A stretch of 64,000 bases of DNA from assembly GCF_042652965.1 (NCBI RefSeq), contig NZ_JBHSHL010000002.1, forward strand, positions 1-64,000, written 5' to 3'. The notes under the pieces are model-generated. The model ran no database searches, was not told the origin of the DNA, and was given only the letters and a program-made list of their open reading frames with translations. The DNA is from Filifactor villosus. GTDB taxonomy: Bacteria > Bacillota > Clostridia > Peptostreptococcales > Filifactoraceae. The translations under genes were made by a program, and so were the position numbers. Of this stretch, positions 35,463-45,141 are shown one piece after another. Every line of letters starts with the position of its first letter. Position 1 is the first letter of the stretch.

Positions 35463-36449
35463 TTACATCGCTCCTTCAATCCGCTCCCAAACCTTCTTCT
35501 TCAATTCCTCGTCGAAGATCAGATCCAAGGTCGGGGTCAACTTGGACTCCACAACGATCTTCTTCGCCTGCGACAGGTTCAATCCCCTGCTCATAATATA
35601 GAAGAGAAGGTCTTCGTCGATCTTGCCCGCGCTCGCGGCATGCACCCCTTCCACGTCGTCCTCCTGACAGAGCAGGATGGGTACGGCGATGTTTCTGACA
35701 CCGTCGTTAAGCAGGGTCGCATACTCTTCCTCGCTTCCCTTCGACTCGGAAGAGCCCTTCTTAAAGTCGATCGTTCCCTTGAAAGTCTTCTTCGCCTCAT
35801 CCTTCAAGGCCCCGTTTACACGGATCCGACTCCCGGTCTTTTTTGCGATGTGGTCGATATTGTAGAACAGATCAAGCTCACGGCTCCCGTCGACAAAGTA
35901 GATACTGTCGATCTCGACCTCGGCGGCCTCGCCTAAAAGATCGACTTCGCACCCGAAGAAGGACTTCTGCGATCCGATCTCCGCCTGTATCAGATGAAAC
36001 CTCGCATCCTTGTGTACATCCGCCTTCAACGATACCAAGGCTGAATGACGATCGTCGTTTCGCGACAGGTAGCAGACCTTGACCTCGGAACCTTCTTCAG
36101 CTACGACCCTTATGGAAGTTCTGCGAAAACTCTCTTCCTCAGAAAAATCGTTCTCACAGTCCAGAATAAGAAAGATTCTGCTGTTCTTGCGTGCAAGGAT
36201 GAGATCATGATCGATCAAGACCCTCTTTTCCCTGCCTGAAATACGGCTGATCTTCCTGCCCTGAAGAAGCTCTCCCTCAAACGCTTCCACGACTTCCCGA
36301 TCCGTGGATCCGTCCCCTTCAAGATCCTCTTCTCCCAAACTTCGGTCCGTTATAGAGAGGAAGTCTCTTACGAAGTCCGGTAATTCGAACTCCGCATGGT
36401 TTACCTTCGCCTGCCTCCACGTCAACAACGGCAGTGTATTGAATTTCAT
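35463..36449 (-). CDS. sufD: SufD, Fe-S cluster assembly scaffold
   Basis: A 328-residue, SufB-like beta-helix protein with the C-terminal family region CQEDDVEGVHAASAGKIDED and LLFYIMSRGLNLSQAKKIV. It pairs with SufB and SufC to build and release clusters. The ATG at 36449 has GGAGG eight bases before it. It follows sufB by 16 bp. Its stop codon TAA lies at the very edge of a family A repeat. Confidence 0.93.
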   Translation of the reverse strand: MKFNTLPLLTWRQAKVNHAEFELPDFVRDFLSITDRSLGEEDLEGDGSTDREVVEAFEGELLQGRKISRISGREKRVLIDHDLILARKNSRIFLILDCENDFSEEESFRRTSIRVVAEEGSEVKVCYLSRNDDRHSALVSLKADVHKDARFHLIQAEIGSQKSFFGCEVDLLGEAAEVEIDSIYFVDGSRELDLFYNIDHIAKKTGSRIRVNGALKDEAKKTFKGTIDFKKGSSESKGSEEEYATLLNDGVRNIAVPILLCQEDDVEGVHAASAGKIDEDLLFYIMSRGLNLSQAKKIVVESKLTPTLDLIFDEELKKKVWERIEGAM

Positions 36450-36465
36450 CCTCAAGACCTCCTCT

Positions 36466-37893
36466 CTAACCGATGGTTCCTTCCAATTCCAAATTGATCA
36501 AATTATTCATCTCTACTGCATACTCCAAGGGAAGTTCCTTAGCGATGGGCTCCGCAAAACCTCTCACGATCATCGACTTCGCCTCCTGCTCGCTGATCCC
36601 CCTCGACATCAGATAGAAGATGACCTCATCATCGATCCTTCCTATCTTCGCCTCATGCCCCAGATCGACATCCTGCGTTGCGATATCTATGACGGGGATC
36701 GTATCCGACCTGGAGATATCGTCGAGCATCAATGACTCACAGCTCACACTCGACTTGGAACCCTTCGCCGCCTCCGTAATCTTCACAAGACCTCGATAGA
36801 TCGCGACTCCTCCGTCCTTCGATATCGACTTGGTGTTGACCGTCGAAGAAGTGTTCTCCGCCGCATGGATGACCTTCGTCCCCGTATCGAGAAACTGACC
36901 CCTGCCCGCAAAGGTAATCCCTGTAAACTCGCTCCTTGCACCTCTGCCCTTCAGAATACTCATGGGATACAACATCGAGACCCGAGATCCGAAGGAACCT
37001 GAGACCCACTCGATAGCTCCGTCCTCCTCCACGATGGCACGTTTGGTATTGAGGTTGTACATATTCCGCGACCAGTTCTCGATTGTGGAGTAACGCAGGG
37101 TTGCACCCTTGCCCACAAACAGCTCCACCGCACCGGCATGGATGTTGACAACGTTGTATCCGGGAGCCGAACAGCCCTCGATAAAGTGACAGTAGGCTCC
37201 GTCCTCCACGATGATCAGGGTGTGTTCAAACTGCCCCGCTCCCGGTGCATTCAACCGGAAGTATGACTGGAGGGGCACATCGACCCGAACCCCCGCCGGA
37301 ACATAGACGAAGGACCCTCCGGACCAGACCGCGCCGTGCAGGGCGGCATACTTGTGGTCCGTATTGGGGATGCAGGTCATAAAATACTTCCTTACCACAT
37401 CCTCATACTCCCTGACCGCCGTCTCAAAATCCGTGTAGATCACGCCCTTCTCCAAGAGCTCCTTTTGAATATTGTGGTAGACAACCTCCGAATCGTACTG
37501 GGCTCCTACTCCGGACAGGTTTCTCCTTTGCTCCGCCTCCGGAATCCCCAAGAGGGCAAAGGTATTGCGGATATCAACAGGAACCTGATCCCAATCCTCA
37601 ACCAAGCCTGCATCCGGACGGATATAAGTCGTAATCTTATCGATATTTACCTCCGAAAGGTCGGGTCCCCAGATCGGGTTCTCCAACTCGTAGAACTTCT
37701 CGAGCGAATCCAGACGAAAACGATGCATCCAGTCCGGTTCATCCTTCTCCTTTGAAATCTGATCGACAATCTCCTTCGTCAGTCCCTTCTCCGTCTTGAG
37801 CTTGTAGGTAAACGCGTTCTTAACATCGTAGATACCGCGGCTGACATCGTCGACCCGTGTTTTTTTGCGTTCTCTCCCTTCCTGTCCCGACAT
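36466..37893 (-). CDS. sufB: SufB, Fe-S cluster assembly scaffold
   Basis: A 475-residue protein with SufB landmarks: SGGSFVYVPAGVRVDVPLQSYF-type region (seen near residue 195), VEDGAYCHFIEGCSAPGYN, RYSTIENWSRNMYNLNTKRA, and SCESLMLDDISRSDTIP with the cluster-related cysteine. AGGAGGAGG precedes the ATG. It follows sufC by three bases. It is the main scaffold on which new clusters are built. Confidence 0.97.
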   Translation of the reverse strand: MSGQEGRERKKTRVDDVSRGIYDVKNAFTYKLKTEKGLTKEIVDQISKEKDEPDWMHRFRLDSLEKFYELENPIWGPDLSEVNIDKITTYIRPDAGLVEDWDQVPVDIRNTFALLGIPEAEQRRNLSGVGAQYDSEVVYHNIQKELLEKGVIYTDFETAVREYEDVVRKYFMTCIPNTDHKYAALHGAVWSGGSFVYVPAGVRVDVPLQSYFRLNAPGAGQFEHTLIIVEDGAYCHFIEGCSAPGYNVVNIHAGAVELFVGKGATLRYSTIENWSRNMYNLNTKRAIVEEDGAIEWVSGSFGSRVSMLYPMSILKGRGARSEFTGITFAGRGQFLDTGTKVIHAAENTSSTVNTKSISKDGGVAIYRGLVKITEAAKGSKSSVSCESLMLDDISRSDTIPVIDIATQDVDLGHEAKIGRIDDEVIFYLMSRGISEQEAKSMIVRGFAEPIAKELPLEYAVEMNNLINLELEGTIG

Positions 37894-37896
37894 CGA

Positions 37897-38643
37897 TTAC
37901 ACCTCCTCCTTCATCCACAGATAACCCCTCTTTTCGATCTCATCCATCAATGACGCATCGGAGGTCTTAACCAGACGTCCGTCAATCAGCACATGGACGA
38001 AGTCCGGCTTGATCCTTCCGACGATCTCCTTATGGTGAGTGATGATGAGAAGAGCATTGTCAGAGGTTCTGTAGCGATCGATCCCGTCCGCTACGATCCG
38101 CACCGCATCGACATCAAGACCGGAGTCCGTCTCATCGAGGATCGCCAGCTTGGGATTGAGCATCCTCATCTGAAGGATTTCATTTTTCTTCTTCTCTCCT
38201 CCCGAAAATCCGTAGTTCAGATAGCGGTCGACATACTCGCTCTTCATATCGAGCTCTTCCATCGTTTCTCCAAGCTCTCTCGCAAACTTCACGACGGAAA
38301 TCTTCTTCCCCTCTATCGCCGACTTTGCCGCACGAATAAAATTGGCAACACTGATTCCCGAAACCTCTACCGGAGATTGAAACGACATAAATATCCCTCT
38401 TTTCGCCCTTTCATCCGCCGGCAGATCCGTGATATCCTCCCCTTCAAAAAGGATCTCTCCTTCCGTGATCGAATACTTGGGATTGCTCATGATTACATTG
38501 GCAAGGGTCGACTTGCCCGAGCCGTTGGGACCCATAACCACATGGACTTCCCCCCTGTTTATCGTCAGATCGATATCCCTCAAGATCTTCTTATCTCCCG
38601 CATTCACAGAGAGCTGTCTTACTTCCAGCAGTGTTGTATCCAT
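37897..38643 (-). CDS. sufC: SufC, Fe-S assembly ATPase
   Basis: A 248-residue ABC-type ATPase with Walker A GPNGSGKSTL, signature FSGGEKKKNE and Walker B LAILDETDSGLD, the SufC-specific forms. It powers SufBCD. The ATG at 38643 has AGGAGG just upstream. It is the first gene of the operon, behind a strong promoter at 38754-38782. Confidence 0.97.
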   Translation of the reverse strand: MDTTLLEVRQLSVNAGDKKILRDIDLTINRGEVHVVMGPNGSGKSTLANVIMSNPKYSITEGEILFEGEDITDLPADERAKRGIFMSFQSPVEVSGISVANFIRAAKSAIEGKKISVVKFARELGETMEELDMKSEYVDRYLNYGFSGGEKKKNEILQMRMLNPKLAILDETDSGLDVDAVRIVADGIDRYRTSDNALLIITHHKEIVGRIKPDFVHVLIDGRLVKTSDASLMDEIEKRGYLWMKEEV

Positions 38644-38753
38644 CTTCCTACCTCCTCGTCTCTTACGAAGAAACCTGTTGAACAAGATAAGAGAAGAAAG
38701 CCTGTTCGGATATGCCTCCCCTCTTTAATTCCTACCATTTTAGTATGAATTAT

Positions 38754-38782
38754 ATTATACCAAAACCTGTCCCTTTTTTCAA
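38754..38782 (-). promoter_or_regulatory. suf operon promoter
   Basis: On the minus strand TTGAAA-N17-TATAAT, about 110 bp before sufC. No operator could be recognised. Confidence 0.72.
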
Positions 38783-38935
38783 CAAGGCGGGCTCTTCGCC
38801 AAAGTCCCAAGAAGTGAAACCCATCTTTGTAAGTCTTGCAAACACTCGCGATTCTCCCTACAAGCACTCAAAAAAAAGAAGATAAATTTTATCACTTGAA
38901 CTTCTTTGTCAGCGTTTGATCAGCAAAATGTTTAA

Positions 38936-39069
38936 GGAACTACCGCACAGAGGTATATCTCGATGTTGTTGTATGGATCACAAAAGTCTTGTGAAATGAA
39001 TGCTTTCAGAGATTCCATTCTTCCTATAAAACCATTTTGTACTGATAATACAAATTATGCCGGATCTCC
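38936..39069. repeat. Repeat family B copy, TTAA flanks
   Basis: GGAACTACCGCAC to ATGCCGGATCTCC, with TTAA at 38932-38935 and 39070-39073. Confidence 0.75.
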
Positions 39070-39269
39070 TTAATATTGATAATTGTCAGCACTTTCTTTC
39101 CCCCTTCTAAGTTTCCTGTTTTCTTAAAGGGGTAACGGGCTTTGGTGATGGCGGAAATTATTTTTTGTATTTTTCATTTTATTTTTTGTAGTTTTATATT
39201 TCTATAAACACAATATAATGATATACTAATTTTTAAAGTTAACATTTGTGATAATAAAGATATGATTAA

Positions 39270-39409
39270 GGCAATACCGAACAAAGGAAAAATTTTGATT
39301 TTCTTATGGATTTGTAAAAATAGAATTGTGTCAAATCAATGCTTTTAAGAAATTCAGCATCCCTTTAAAAGTGATGTTACAATGATTGTTTGAATTATGC
39401 GGCGTTTCC
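39270..39409. repeat. Repeat family B copy, TTAA flanks
   Basis: GGCAATACCGAAC to TTATGCGGCGTTTCC, with TTAA at 39266-39269 and 39410-39413. Confidence 0.8.
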
Positions 39410-39496
39410 TTAATTTTAATCAAGTTCTTGGCAAGCCAAGTAACAAAAATAAAATAGATAGACCTGTTTACAAGGAGTACATCAAAGGAGAAGATA

Positions 39497-40501
39497 ATGA
39501 AAACTATAGTTGAAACTAATGATGTTGTGATCGATATAGAGATGGTGTCGAAGGTCTATAAGGTGAAGGAAAAATCTAACGGGAAAATACTCAAGAGAAT
39601 ATTCAGCCCGAGCACCTACAAAAATGTAGTGGCCATAGATGAGGCATCGTTCCAAATATCGAGGGGTGAATTTATCGGTTTAGTCGGTAACAACGGTGCG
39701 GGAAAATCAACACTGGTAAAGATGATGACAGGTATTTTATACAACACCTCAGGTCAGATCAAAGTTTTGGGGAACGACCCTTATAAGAAGAGATTGGAAA
39801 ACAACAAAAGAATGAGCGTGGTATTCGGTCAAAGAACGCAATTAAGGTGGGATCTGTCCCCATTAGACTCTTTTCACTTATTAAAGGTTATCTATGATAT
39901 TGAAGATCGGGCATATGATGAAAACCTTAAAAAGTTTATAGAATTATTCGAGATGGAACCATTTATAAAACAACCGGTTAGAACCTTGAGTTTAGGACAA
40001 AAGATGAAATGTGAGATCACTGCTGCATTTCTTCATGATCCGGAAATCGTACTTCTGGACGAACCGACCATAGGTTTGGATATTTTCAGCAAAGATGCCA
40101 TTATCGGCTTTCTCAATGAGATGAAGGCGAGCAGAAACGTCACAATATTACTGACCACGCACGATATGAACGAGATCAGTCAGGTTTGTGACCGCGTAAT
40201 ATTCTTAGACAAAGGAAGGGTAATCGTCGATGAAGACATAAACAGGCTGATGGAAATAAATATCTCTAAAAGCGATGTATCCGTCCTGACCCATAACAGG
40301 GCTCCTGTTAACATCCAATGCGACTTTGAACTTAACGCAGTCTACAGCGACTATAAGATAGAGATCAAACAAGTGGAAAACGAAAGGATATTTGATGTCA
40401 TCGCCGCATTGATGGAGCATAATCAGATCAAGGATATTACAATCGAGAAAGAAAGCTTTACGGATATCGTAAAGAAGATCTACGGGGTGAAAAACAGTTG
40501 A
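39497..40501 (+). CDS. ABC-2 type exporter, ATP-binding protein
   Basis: A 334-residue ATPase with Walker A GNNGAGKST, signature LSLGQKMK and Walker B IVLLDEPTIGLD. A C-terminal extension after about residue 250 is typical of DrrA/NatA-like exporters. AAAGGAG precedes the ATG. The next gene starts two bases after the stop. Together with two DUF990-type permeases it forms an exporter; relatives include viologen and peptide exporters, and the substrate is unknown. Confidence 0.92.
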   Translation: MKTIVETNDVVIDIEMVSKVYKVKEKSNGKILKRIFSPSTYKNVVAIDEASFQISRGEFIGLVGNNGAGKSTLVKMMTGILYNTSGQIKVLGNDPYKKRLENNKRMSVVFGQRTQLRWDLSPLDSFHLLKVIYDIEDRAYDENLKKFIELFEMEPFIKQPVRTLSLGQKMKCEITAAFLHDPEIVLLDEPTIGLDIFSKDAIIGFLNEMKASRNVTILLTTHDMNEISQVCDRVIFLDKGRVIVDEDINRLMEINISKSDVSVLTHNRAPVNIQCDFELNAVYSDYKIEIKQVENERIFDVIAALMEHNQIKDITIEKESFTDIVKKIYGVKNS

Positions 40502-40502
40502 T

Positions 40503-41312
40503 ATGCGAACAATAAAGAACTATTCAATATATGCCTATTTAAGTGCCAAGACTTCATTTAATGAATTGTATACCTACAAAGCGGCTTCTCTTTTAAACTT
40601 TACAACTCAAATGATACTGATCCTTGCGCAGTTTTATTTGTGGAGATCCGTCTACGAAAACACTACAAGTATAAACAACTATACCTTTACCGATATGATC
40701 ACCTATTTAGTCATCAGTTATTCTGTCGGGAGGTCCTATCCCTTCAATGTAAGCAGTCAATTCGGTCGAATGGTCAAGGACGGTGAGATCATTCATAGCC
40801 TATTAAAGCCCATTGCGTTTGAATACCGGTTGCTTACGGATTCTTTCGGCGAGTTGTTATATAAACTGTTGTTTATTTCCACACCCATCCTGATGACGGG
40901 GTACTTGTTTCTGGGAATCGAATTATCGTTGGCACCCGGAGAATTGCTCACATTTTTCTTGTTTTGGGGCAGTTCTTATGCCTTCATTTTTGTGTTGGAG
41001 CTATTTGTCGGGGTTTTCAGTTTTTATACGCACAGCCTTTGGGGGATCAATAATTTCAAAACATCTGTTATCAATCTCCTGTCAGGAAAGCTGTTGCCTT
41101 TAAACTTCTACCCTTTCGTATGTAGAAAAATTATGTATTACCTTCCATTTTCAACCATATATTTTATTCCGATCAATATTTTGTTGAAAAAAGAAGTAAG
41201 TAATATTTCCCTTTTTCTGCTTATCCTATGGTGTTCCACGATAACCCTATTTGTCTTGTATAAGGTCTTATCATCCATTATGATTAAGAAAATTATGATC
41301 CAAGGGGGCTAG
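40503..41312 (+). CDS. ABC-2 family permease (DUF990 type), subunit 1
   Basis: A 269-residue protein with about six hydrophobic segments and the ABC-2 (DUF990) features GRMVKDGEIIHSLLKPI and LLSGKLLPLNFYP. It would form half of the membrane channel for the ATPase encoded just upstream. It starts one base after the upstream stop codon, implying coupled translation. Confidence 0.85.
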   Translation: MRTIKNYSIYAYLSAKTSFNELYTYKAASLLNFTTQMILILAQFYLWRSVYENTTSINNYTFTDMITYLVISYSVGRSYPFNVSSQFGRMVKDGEIIHSLLKPIAFEYRLLTDSFGELLYKLLFISTPILMTGYLFLGIELSLAPGELLTFFLFWGSSYAFIFVLELFVGVFSFYTHSLWGINNFKTSVINLLSGKLLPLNFYPFVCRKIMYYLPFSTIYFIPINILLKKEVSNISLFLLILWCSTITLFVLYKVLSSIMIKKIMIQGG

Positions 41313-41315
41313 GAA

Positions 41316-42107
41316 ATGGAAGAATTAAAACGAACATGGAAGCTGTTTATCACCTTCTATAAAATCAATATTAAATCCATTGCGGTTTACGATAAAGACT
41401 TCTATTTCGGGATCCTATCCATGATGATGGAATATGCTGCCGGTATAGTGGTACTTCTATTTGTATTTAATCTGGCAGAAGATATTAACGGCTGGAGTCT
41501 CGACGAAGTTTTATTTTTATACGGATTCAACCTGATCGGCTTCTCTCTTTGGTCATGTTTTTTCATCAACACAATCAGTTTGCCCTACTATATAAGAGAC
41601 GGTTCTTTTGATCGCTTTCTGTTGAGACCCGTCTCGCCGATTTTTCAAATTATGATGGATGGCTTTGATGAAGATTCTTGGGGTGAGTTGATCACGGGCC
41701 TTTTAGTTTTCTTGTATGCATGGTTTAATCTTGGTATCGAATGGTATCTCTTGATCTTTACGCCCATATTTTTTATTTCCGCCTGTCTCATCTATGCGGG
41801 AATATCCATTATGCTTTCCACACTTTCTTTCTTTACAATCGGGAAGTCCGATTTTGCTAATTTGACCATGGAGTTTAAGGAGTTTGCCAAATATCCGTTA
41901 AGTATATATAACAAGGCTCTCCAAGTTATATTTACAACGATTATCCCCATCGGGTTTGCAGCATTTTACCCAAGTTTGATTTTTATTAAGGACTCTAATC
42001 TAAGTTACTTGATCGTACTCGTCCCCTTCGTTTCATACGCTTATTTCAAGTTTTCCAAGTTTGTCTGGTATAGGGGAATGAAGAGATACGGGAGTACGGG
42101 ATCCTAA
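41316..42107 (+). CDS. ABC-2 family permease (DUF990 type), subunit 2
   Basis: A 263-residue, six-helix protein with YYIRDGSFDRFLLRPVSPIF, the same RDG...LLRP motif family as its neighbour. It is the second membrane half of the exporter. The gene follows by three bases. A family A repeat follows the operon. Confidence 0.85.
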   Translation: MEELKRTWKLFITFYKINIKSIAVYDKDFYFGILSMMMEYAAGIVVLLFVFNLAEDINGWSLDEVLFLYGFNLIGFSLWSCFFINTISLPYYIRDGSFDRFLLRPVSPIFQIMMDGFDEDSWGELITGLLVFLYAWFNLGIEWYLLIFTPIFFISACLIYAGISIMLSTLSFFTIGKSDFANLTMEFKEFAKYPLSIYNKALQVIFTTIIPIGFAAFYPSLIFIKDSNLSYLIVLVPFVSYAYFKFSKFVWYRGMKRYGSTGS

Positions 42108-42134
42108 AAAACAAAGGAGTTTGATCTTGTATAA

Positions 42135-42246
42135 TACTATTTTTCAATAGAAGTGTGGTTATATCCACTTTATGACTACGAACATCCTTGTTATCTTCTG
42201 TTGAGTACAGGGTTCTGATATCCACAACTCAAATGAATCATATGTA
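42135..42246. repeat. Repeat family A copy (reverse), TAA flanks
   Basis: TACTATTTTTCAATAGAAG to CATATGTA, with TAA at 42132-42134 and 42247-42249. The right terminus is diverged. Confidence 0.8.
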
Positions 42247-42340
42247 TAAGGAGTTATAGAATTAAGAAGAACACTTCATCACTATTTGAGTGAAAGATGT
42301 TTTGCTTAATTCTTTTTTTATTGTTTGAAAGGAGTGATTT

Positions 42341-42514
42341 ATGATAAAAGGCTTGGAAAACCTAAATGACAGACAAAAAGAAATCCTATTCAAAACCAAT
42401 GAACTCCATAAAAATGCAGTCGGTAATGAGTACAAAGATGGGATCAGCATTGTAGAGGTATGGTTGGAAAAAGGAGTTCTTTGTGCAAAGAAGAAATCCC
42501 GACCATTCATTTAG
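42341..42514 (+). CDS. Small mobile-element protein, unknown function
   Basis: A 57-residue protein starting MIKGLENLNDRQKEIL with GAAAGGAG upstream. It contains NAVGNEYKDGISIVEVW, a sequence style I associate with accessory genes of Firmicutes mobilizable elements. Its 3' end overlaps, in another frame, the remnant of a relaxase gene, so it may be a hybrid produced by a deletion that fused two genes. Function unknown. Confidence 0.5.
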   Translation: MIKGLENLNDRQKEILFKTNELHKNAVGNEYKDGISIVEVWLEKGVLCAKKKSRPFI

Positions 42515-43449
42515 GAGCAAGTGCGAGTGCAATGGAGCGAAAAGGAATACAAACCGACAAGGGCAACTACAACCGAGAAATCAAACGACATAATCATCTG
42601 GTCAAGATGATGAAAGAGCAACTTCATAATATCACTGATTGGATTAAAGACTATCTCAAAGACCTTACCGACCAATTCAAGATATTTAGTCGGGAGAGCA
42701 AGAAAGAGATGGAAAGCGAGCCGAAGCTCTTTAATCTCAGAGAGTACATCGAGGTTTACAAGATGATACAGGACGAAAAGCAAAAACTTCTCAAAGGCTA
42801 TGCCAAGCAGAATAAAGCGAGGTATGACTTTAAGAAATTTGCGGACGCTCATTTCTATCTCAGTACCAATCAGCTAAACACTCTTGCCGACCTCTCCGAG
42901 CATATCAAGGAACTAAAAAGCAAAAGCTACCAGTTAAACGGACAGGCAAAAGAGAACTATGCCAAAATGGAAAGCCTTGATAAAAAACTTCTCTACTACG
43001 ACCTGCTCCAAAAGAATAAGAGTATCTATCAGACTTATCAATACAAAGTCTTTTTCAAAGAAAAGTATCGCAACGACCATCTTGATGAAATCGAGCAATA
43101 TGAAAATGCCAAGAAACAACTGATAAGGCTTATCGGAGAACATAAAAAAGCAGAGCCTAAGAAGTGGAAAGCCGAGAAAAAAGAACTCAGCAAAGAACTT
43201 GCCCTCATCAATGCAGAAAAAGAAAACATTGCAAAGGCTTATCAATCCGTCAACCATATCAAATATGCGACCAAAATCGTCAATGAGGAACTGGGTATTG
43301 ATTTAAGTGTTGTGATTGATGAGATGATACGAGAGGGAGAAAAGCCAAGCACCATCGCACAGATAAAGGCATTCCAAGAACAAATCAAAAGAGAGGACGA
43401 GATGAGAGAGGAAAAGAAGATTTACAGAAATCACAGAGAGGGCGAGTGA
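42460..43449 (+). pseudogene. MobA/MobL-type relaxase, C-terminal remnant
   Basis: The frame holds PTIHLGASASAMERKGIQ and TDKGNYNREIKRHNHLV, which in MobA/MobL relaxases follow the catalytic domain, then a long charged coiled-coil region. The N-terminal catalytic part (active tyrosine and histidine triad) is missing. If translated, it would start at the ATG at 42532. It marks the left part of a decayed mobilizable element. Confidence 0.7.
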
Positions 43450-43540
43450 TGAGATAGTAATTTATAATATTCTCCAATCATCAAATTATTTTTTCTTCCC
43501 TAATTCAATGACTTAAACTATTCTTACAAAGATTAATCAA

Positions 43541-43569
43541 ATGACAAATAGTTCCATTAATGTTATAAT
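43541..43569 (+). promoter_or_regulatory. Likely promoter for tag
   Basis: ATGACA-N17-TATAAT, about 90 bp before the tag start. Confidence 0.5.
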
Positions 43570-43658
43570 TATGTTGGTTGAATTAATAAGTTTATAAGTA
43601 GAGTGTTGTTGGAGCAGTTCTTTTGTTCTAAAATACCAATTAAAATAAGGATTAACTG

Positions 43659-44234
43659 ATGGATAAGAAAATTAAAAGATGTGGTTGGGCGAACTATAAT
43701 CAGCTTGAAAAGGAATACCACGATGAAAAATGGGGAATCCCCGTATTTGAAGATAAGGAATTATTTAAGATGCTTTGTTTGGAAGGAATGCAAGCCGGTC
43801 TTAGCTGGGTTACCGTGTTAAAGAAAATGCAAGCGTTTTGTGAAGCTTATGATGATTTTGATCCTGAAATTGTTGTAAACTATGATGAAAAAAAGGAAGA
43901 AGAGCTTCTTCAAAACGAAGGAATCATACGCAATCGTTTGAAAGTGAAGTCTGTTGCAATTAATGCAAAATCCTACTTTAAGGTATGTGAGGAGTTCGGC
44001 TCATTCAGCAATTATCTATGGGGCTTTGTCAATCATAAGCCGATTATCAATTCTTGGAAGAAGCTGGAAGAAGTCCCTGCAAAAACCGAGCTTTCGGACA
44101 AAATAAGCAAAGATTTGAAAAAAAGAGGCTTTAAGTTTGTCGGCTCTACCATCGTATATGCGTTTATGCAAGCAGTAGGAATGGTTAATGATCACCTTTT
44201 AGATTGTGATTTTAGAAGAGTGGAGGTGAAATAA
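43659..44234 (+). CDS. tag: DNA-3-methyladenine glycosylase I
   Basis: A 191-residue protein that matches Tag along its length: CGWANYNQLEKEYHDEKWG with the N-terminal zinc Cys, MLCLEGMQAGLSWVTVLKK with the catalytic Glu, and the C-terminal zinc site GMVNDHLLDCDF. It excises 3-methyladenine from DNA. The gene is AT-rich like its neighbours, in contrast to the chromosomal backbone, and looks like cargo of the mobile element. Confidence 0.93.
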   Translation: MDKKIKRCGWANYNQLEKEYHDEKWGIPVFEDKELFKMLCLEGMQAGLSWVTVLKKMQAFCEAYDDFDPEIVVNYDEKKEEELLQNEGIIRNRLKVKSVAINAKSYFKVCEEFGSFSNYLWGFVNHKPIINSWKKLEEVPAKTELSDKISKDLKKRGFKFVGSTIVYAFMQAVGMVNDHLLDCDFRRVEVK

Positions 44235-44235
44235 G

Positions 44236-44685
44236 ATATTACCGGGAGATATTATCAAGTATTGTAGAGAGAACTTAGATGGTATTGTAATAGTTGATAG
44301 CTGGGGAGAGCAAGGAGTGTTTTATAACCCAAGTGGAAAACTTAAAAGAGGAATTTATATTATGACCGTCAAAGAAAAAGATGGTGAGAATGACAGTAGT
44401 TCCGATCTGAATAGAGAAAACACATACAGAGTCAATGTCGGTGTTAGAAAGAATACTTTTATCGATCTTTTTGGGAATGTTCCCGAAAGACCGGCGAAAG
44501 GGTGTACCGTTGAAGTGGATTATGATTTTACACAGAAAGATAAAATTATGCCACATCCGGTATATGCATGGATGTCTTGGATTTGTTGTTTGAATCCAAG
44601 TGAGGACACATTTGAGAAGATGAAGCCGTTTATAACTGAAGCGTACGAGTATGCTAAGGAAAAATATGCGAAGAAGAAAGTGTAA
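44236..44685 (+). CDS. DUF6194-like protein with ATA start
   Basis: About 149 residues. It reads LPGDIIKYCRENLDGIVIVD, SWGEQGVFYNPSGKLKRGIY, and later IMPHPVYAWMSWICCLNPS, a small conserved family of unknown function (DUF6194). No ATG, GTG or TTG start exists at the expected place. A good Shine-Dalgarno (GGAGGTGAAATAAG) sits before an ATA codon at 44236; the first standard start is a GTG at 44317, inside the conserved part. The start is therefore either ATA or a mutated ATG. Confidence 0.6.
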   Translation: MLPGDIIKYCRENLDGIVIVDSWGEQGVFYNPSGKLKRGIYIMTVKEKDGENDSSSDLNRENTYRVNVGVRKNTFIDLFGNVPERPAKGCTVEVDYDFTQKDKIMPHPVYAWMSWICCLNPSEDTFEKMKPFITEAYEYAKEKYAKKKV

Positions 44686-44732
44686 CCCAAATTTTCCTAA
44701 TGAGATAATGAAGATACAAATAAAATAAAATT

Positions 44733-45119
44733 GTGAAAGTTGAGAGTGAAGCAATGCTCAAAGAGTTTTGGAAAGCCATTGTTGGGCAGAACCCCAATGA
44801 GATACGAAAGTATTTTAAAGAAACGGCAATCATCAGATGGCATAATACCAATGAAAAATTTACTTTGGAAGAATATATAAGAGCCAACTGTGAATATCCG
44901 GGAAAATGGGATTGTGAAGTTGAAAGAATAGAAGAAATAGGAAATTTAATCATTACAGTAACGAGAGTATTCAGTACGGATGGCTCTGTTTCCGTCCATG
45001 CAACTTCTTTTCTTAGAATGGAAGATGGTAAAATTGCTTCAATGGACGAATATTGGGGTGATGATGGAGAAACTCCGAAGTGGCGATTGGATATGGAGAT
45101 AGGGAAAAAAATTAGATGA
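44733..45119 (+). CDS. NTF2/SnoaL-like small protein
   Basis: A 128-residue alpha+beta protein of the nuclear-transport-factor-2/SnoaL fold: FWKAIVGQNPNEIRKYFKE, then IIRWHNTNEKFTLEEYIRAN, and DGKIASMDEYWGDDG at the end, typical of this fold. Enzymatic role unknown. The start is GTG at 44733 or ATG at 44754 (GAGAGTGAAGCA upstream). Cargo of the AT-rich island. Confidence 0.7.
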   Translation: MKVESEAMLKEFWKAIVGQNPNEIRKYFKETAIIRWHNTNEKFTLEEYIRANCEYPGKWDCEVERIEEIGNLIITVTRVFSTDGSVSVHATSFLRMEDGKIASMDEYWGDDGETPKWRLDMEIGKKIR

Positions 45120-45141
45120 TTTGGAGGTTGTAGGAGGAGAA

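Noticed and set aside
45121..45141. Longer N-terminus for GNAT cargo 1
   Set aside because: The upstream start has no Shine-Dalgarno, whereas AGGAGGAGAA directly precedes the ATG at 45142.
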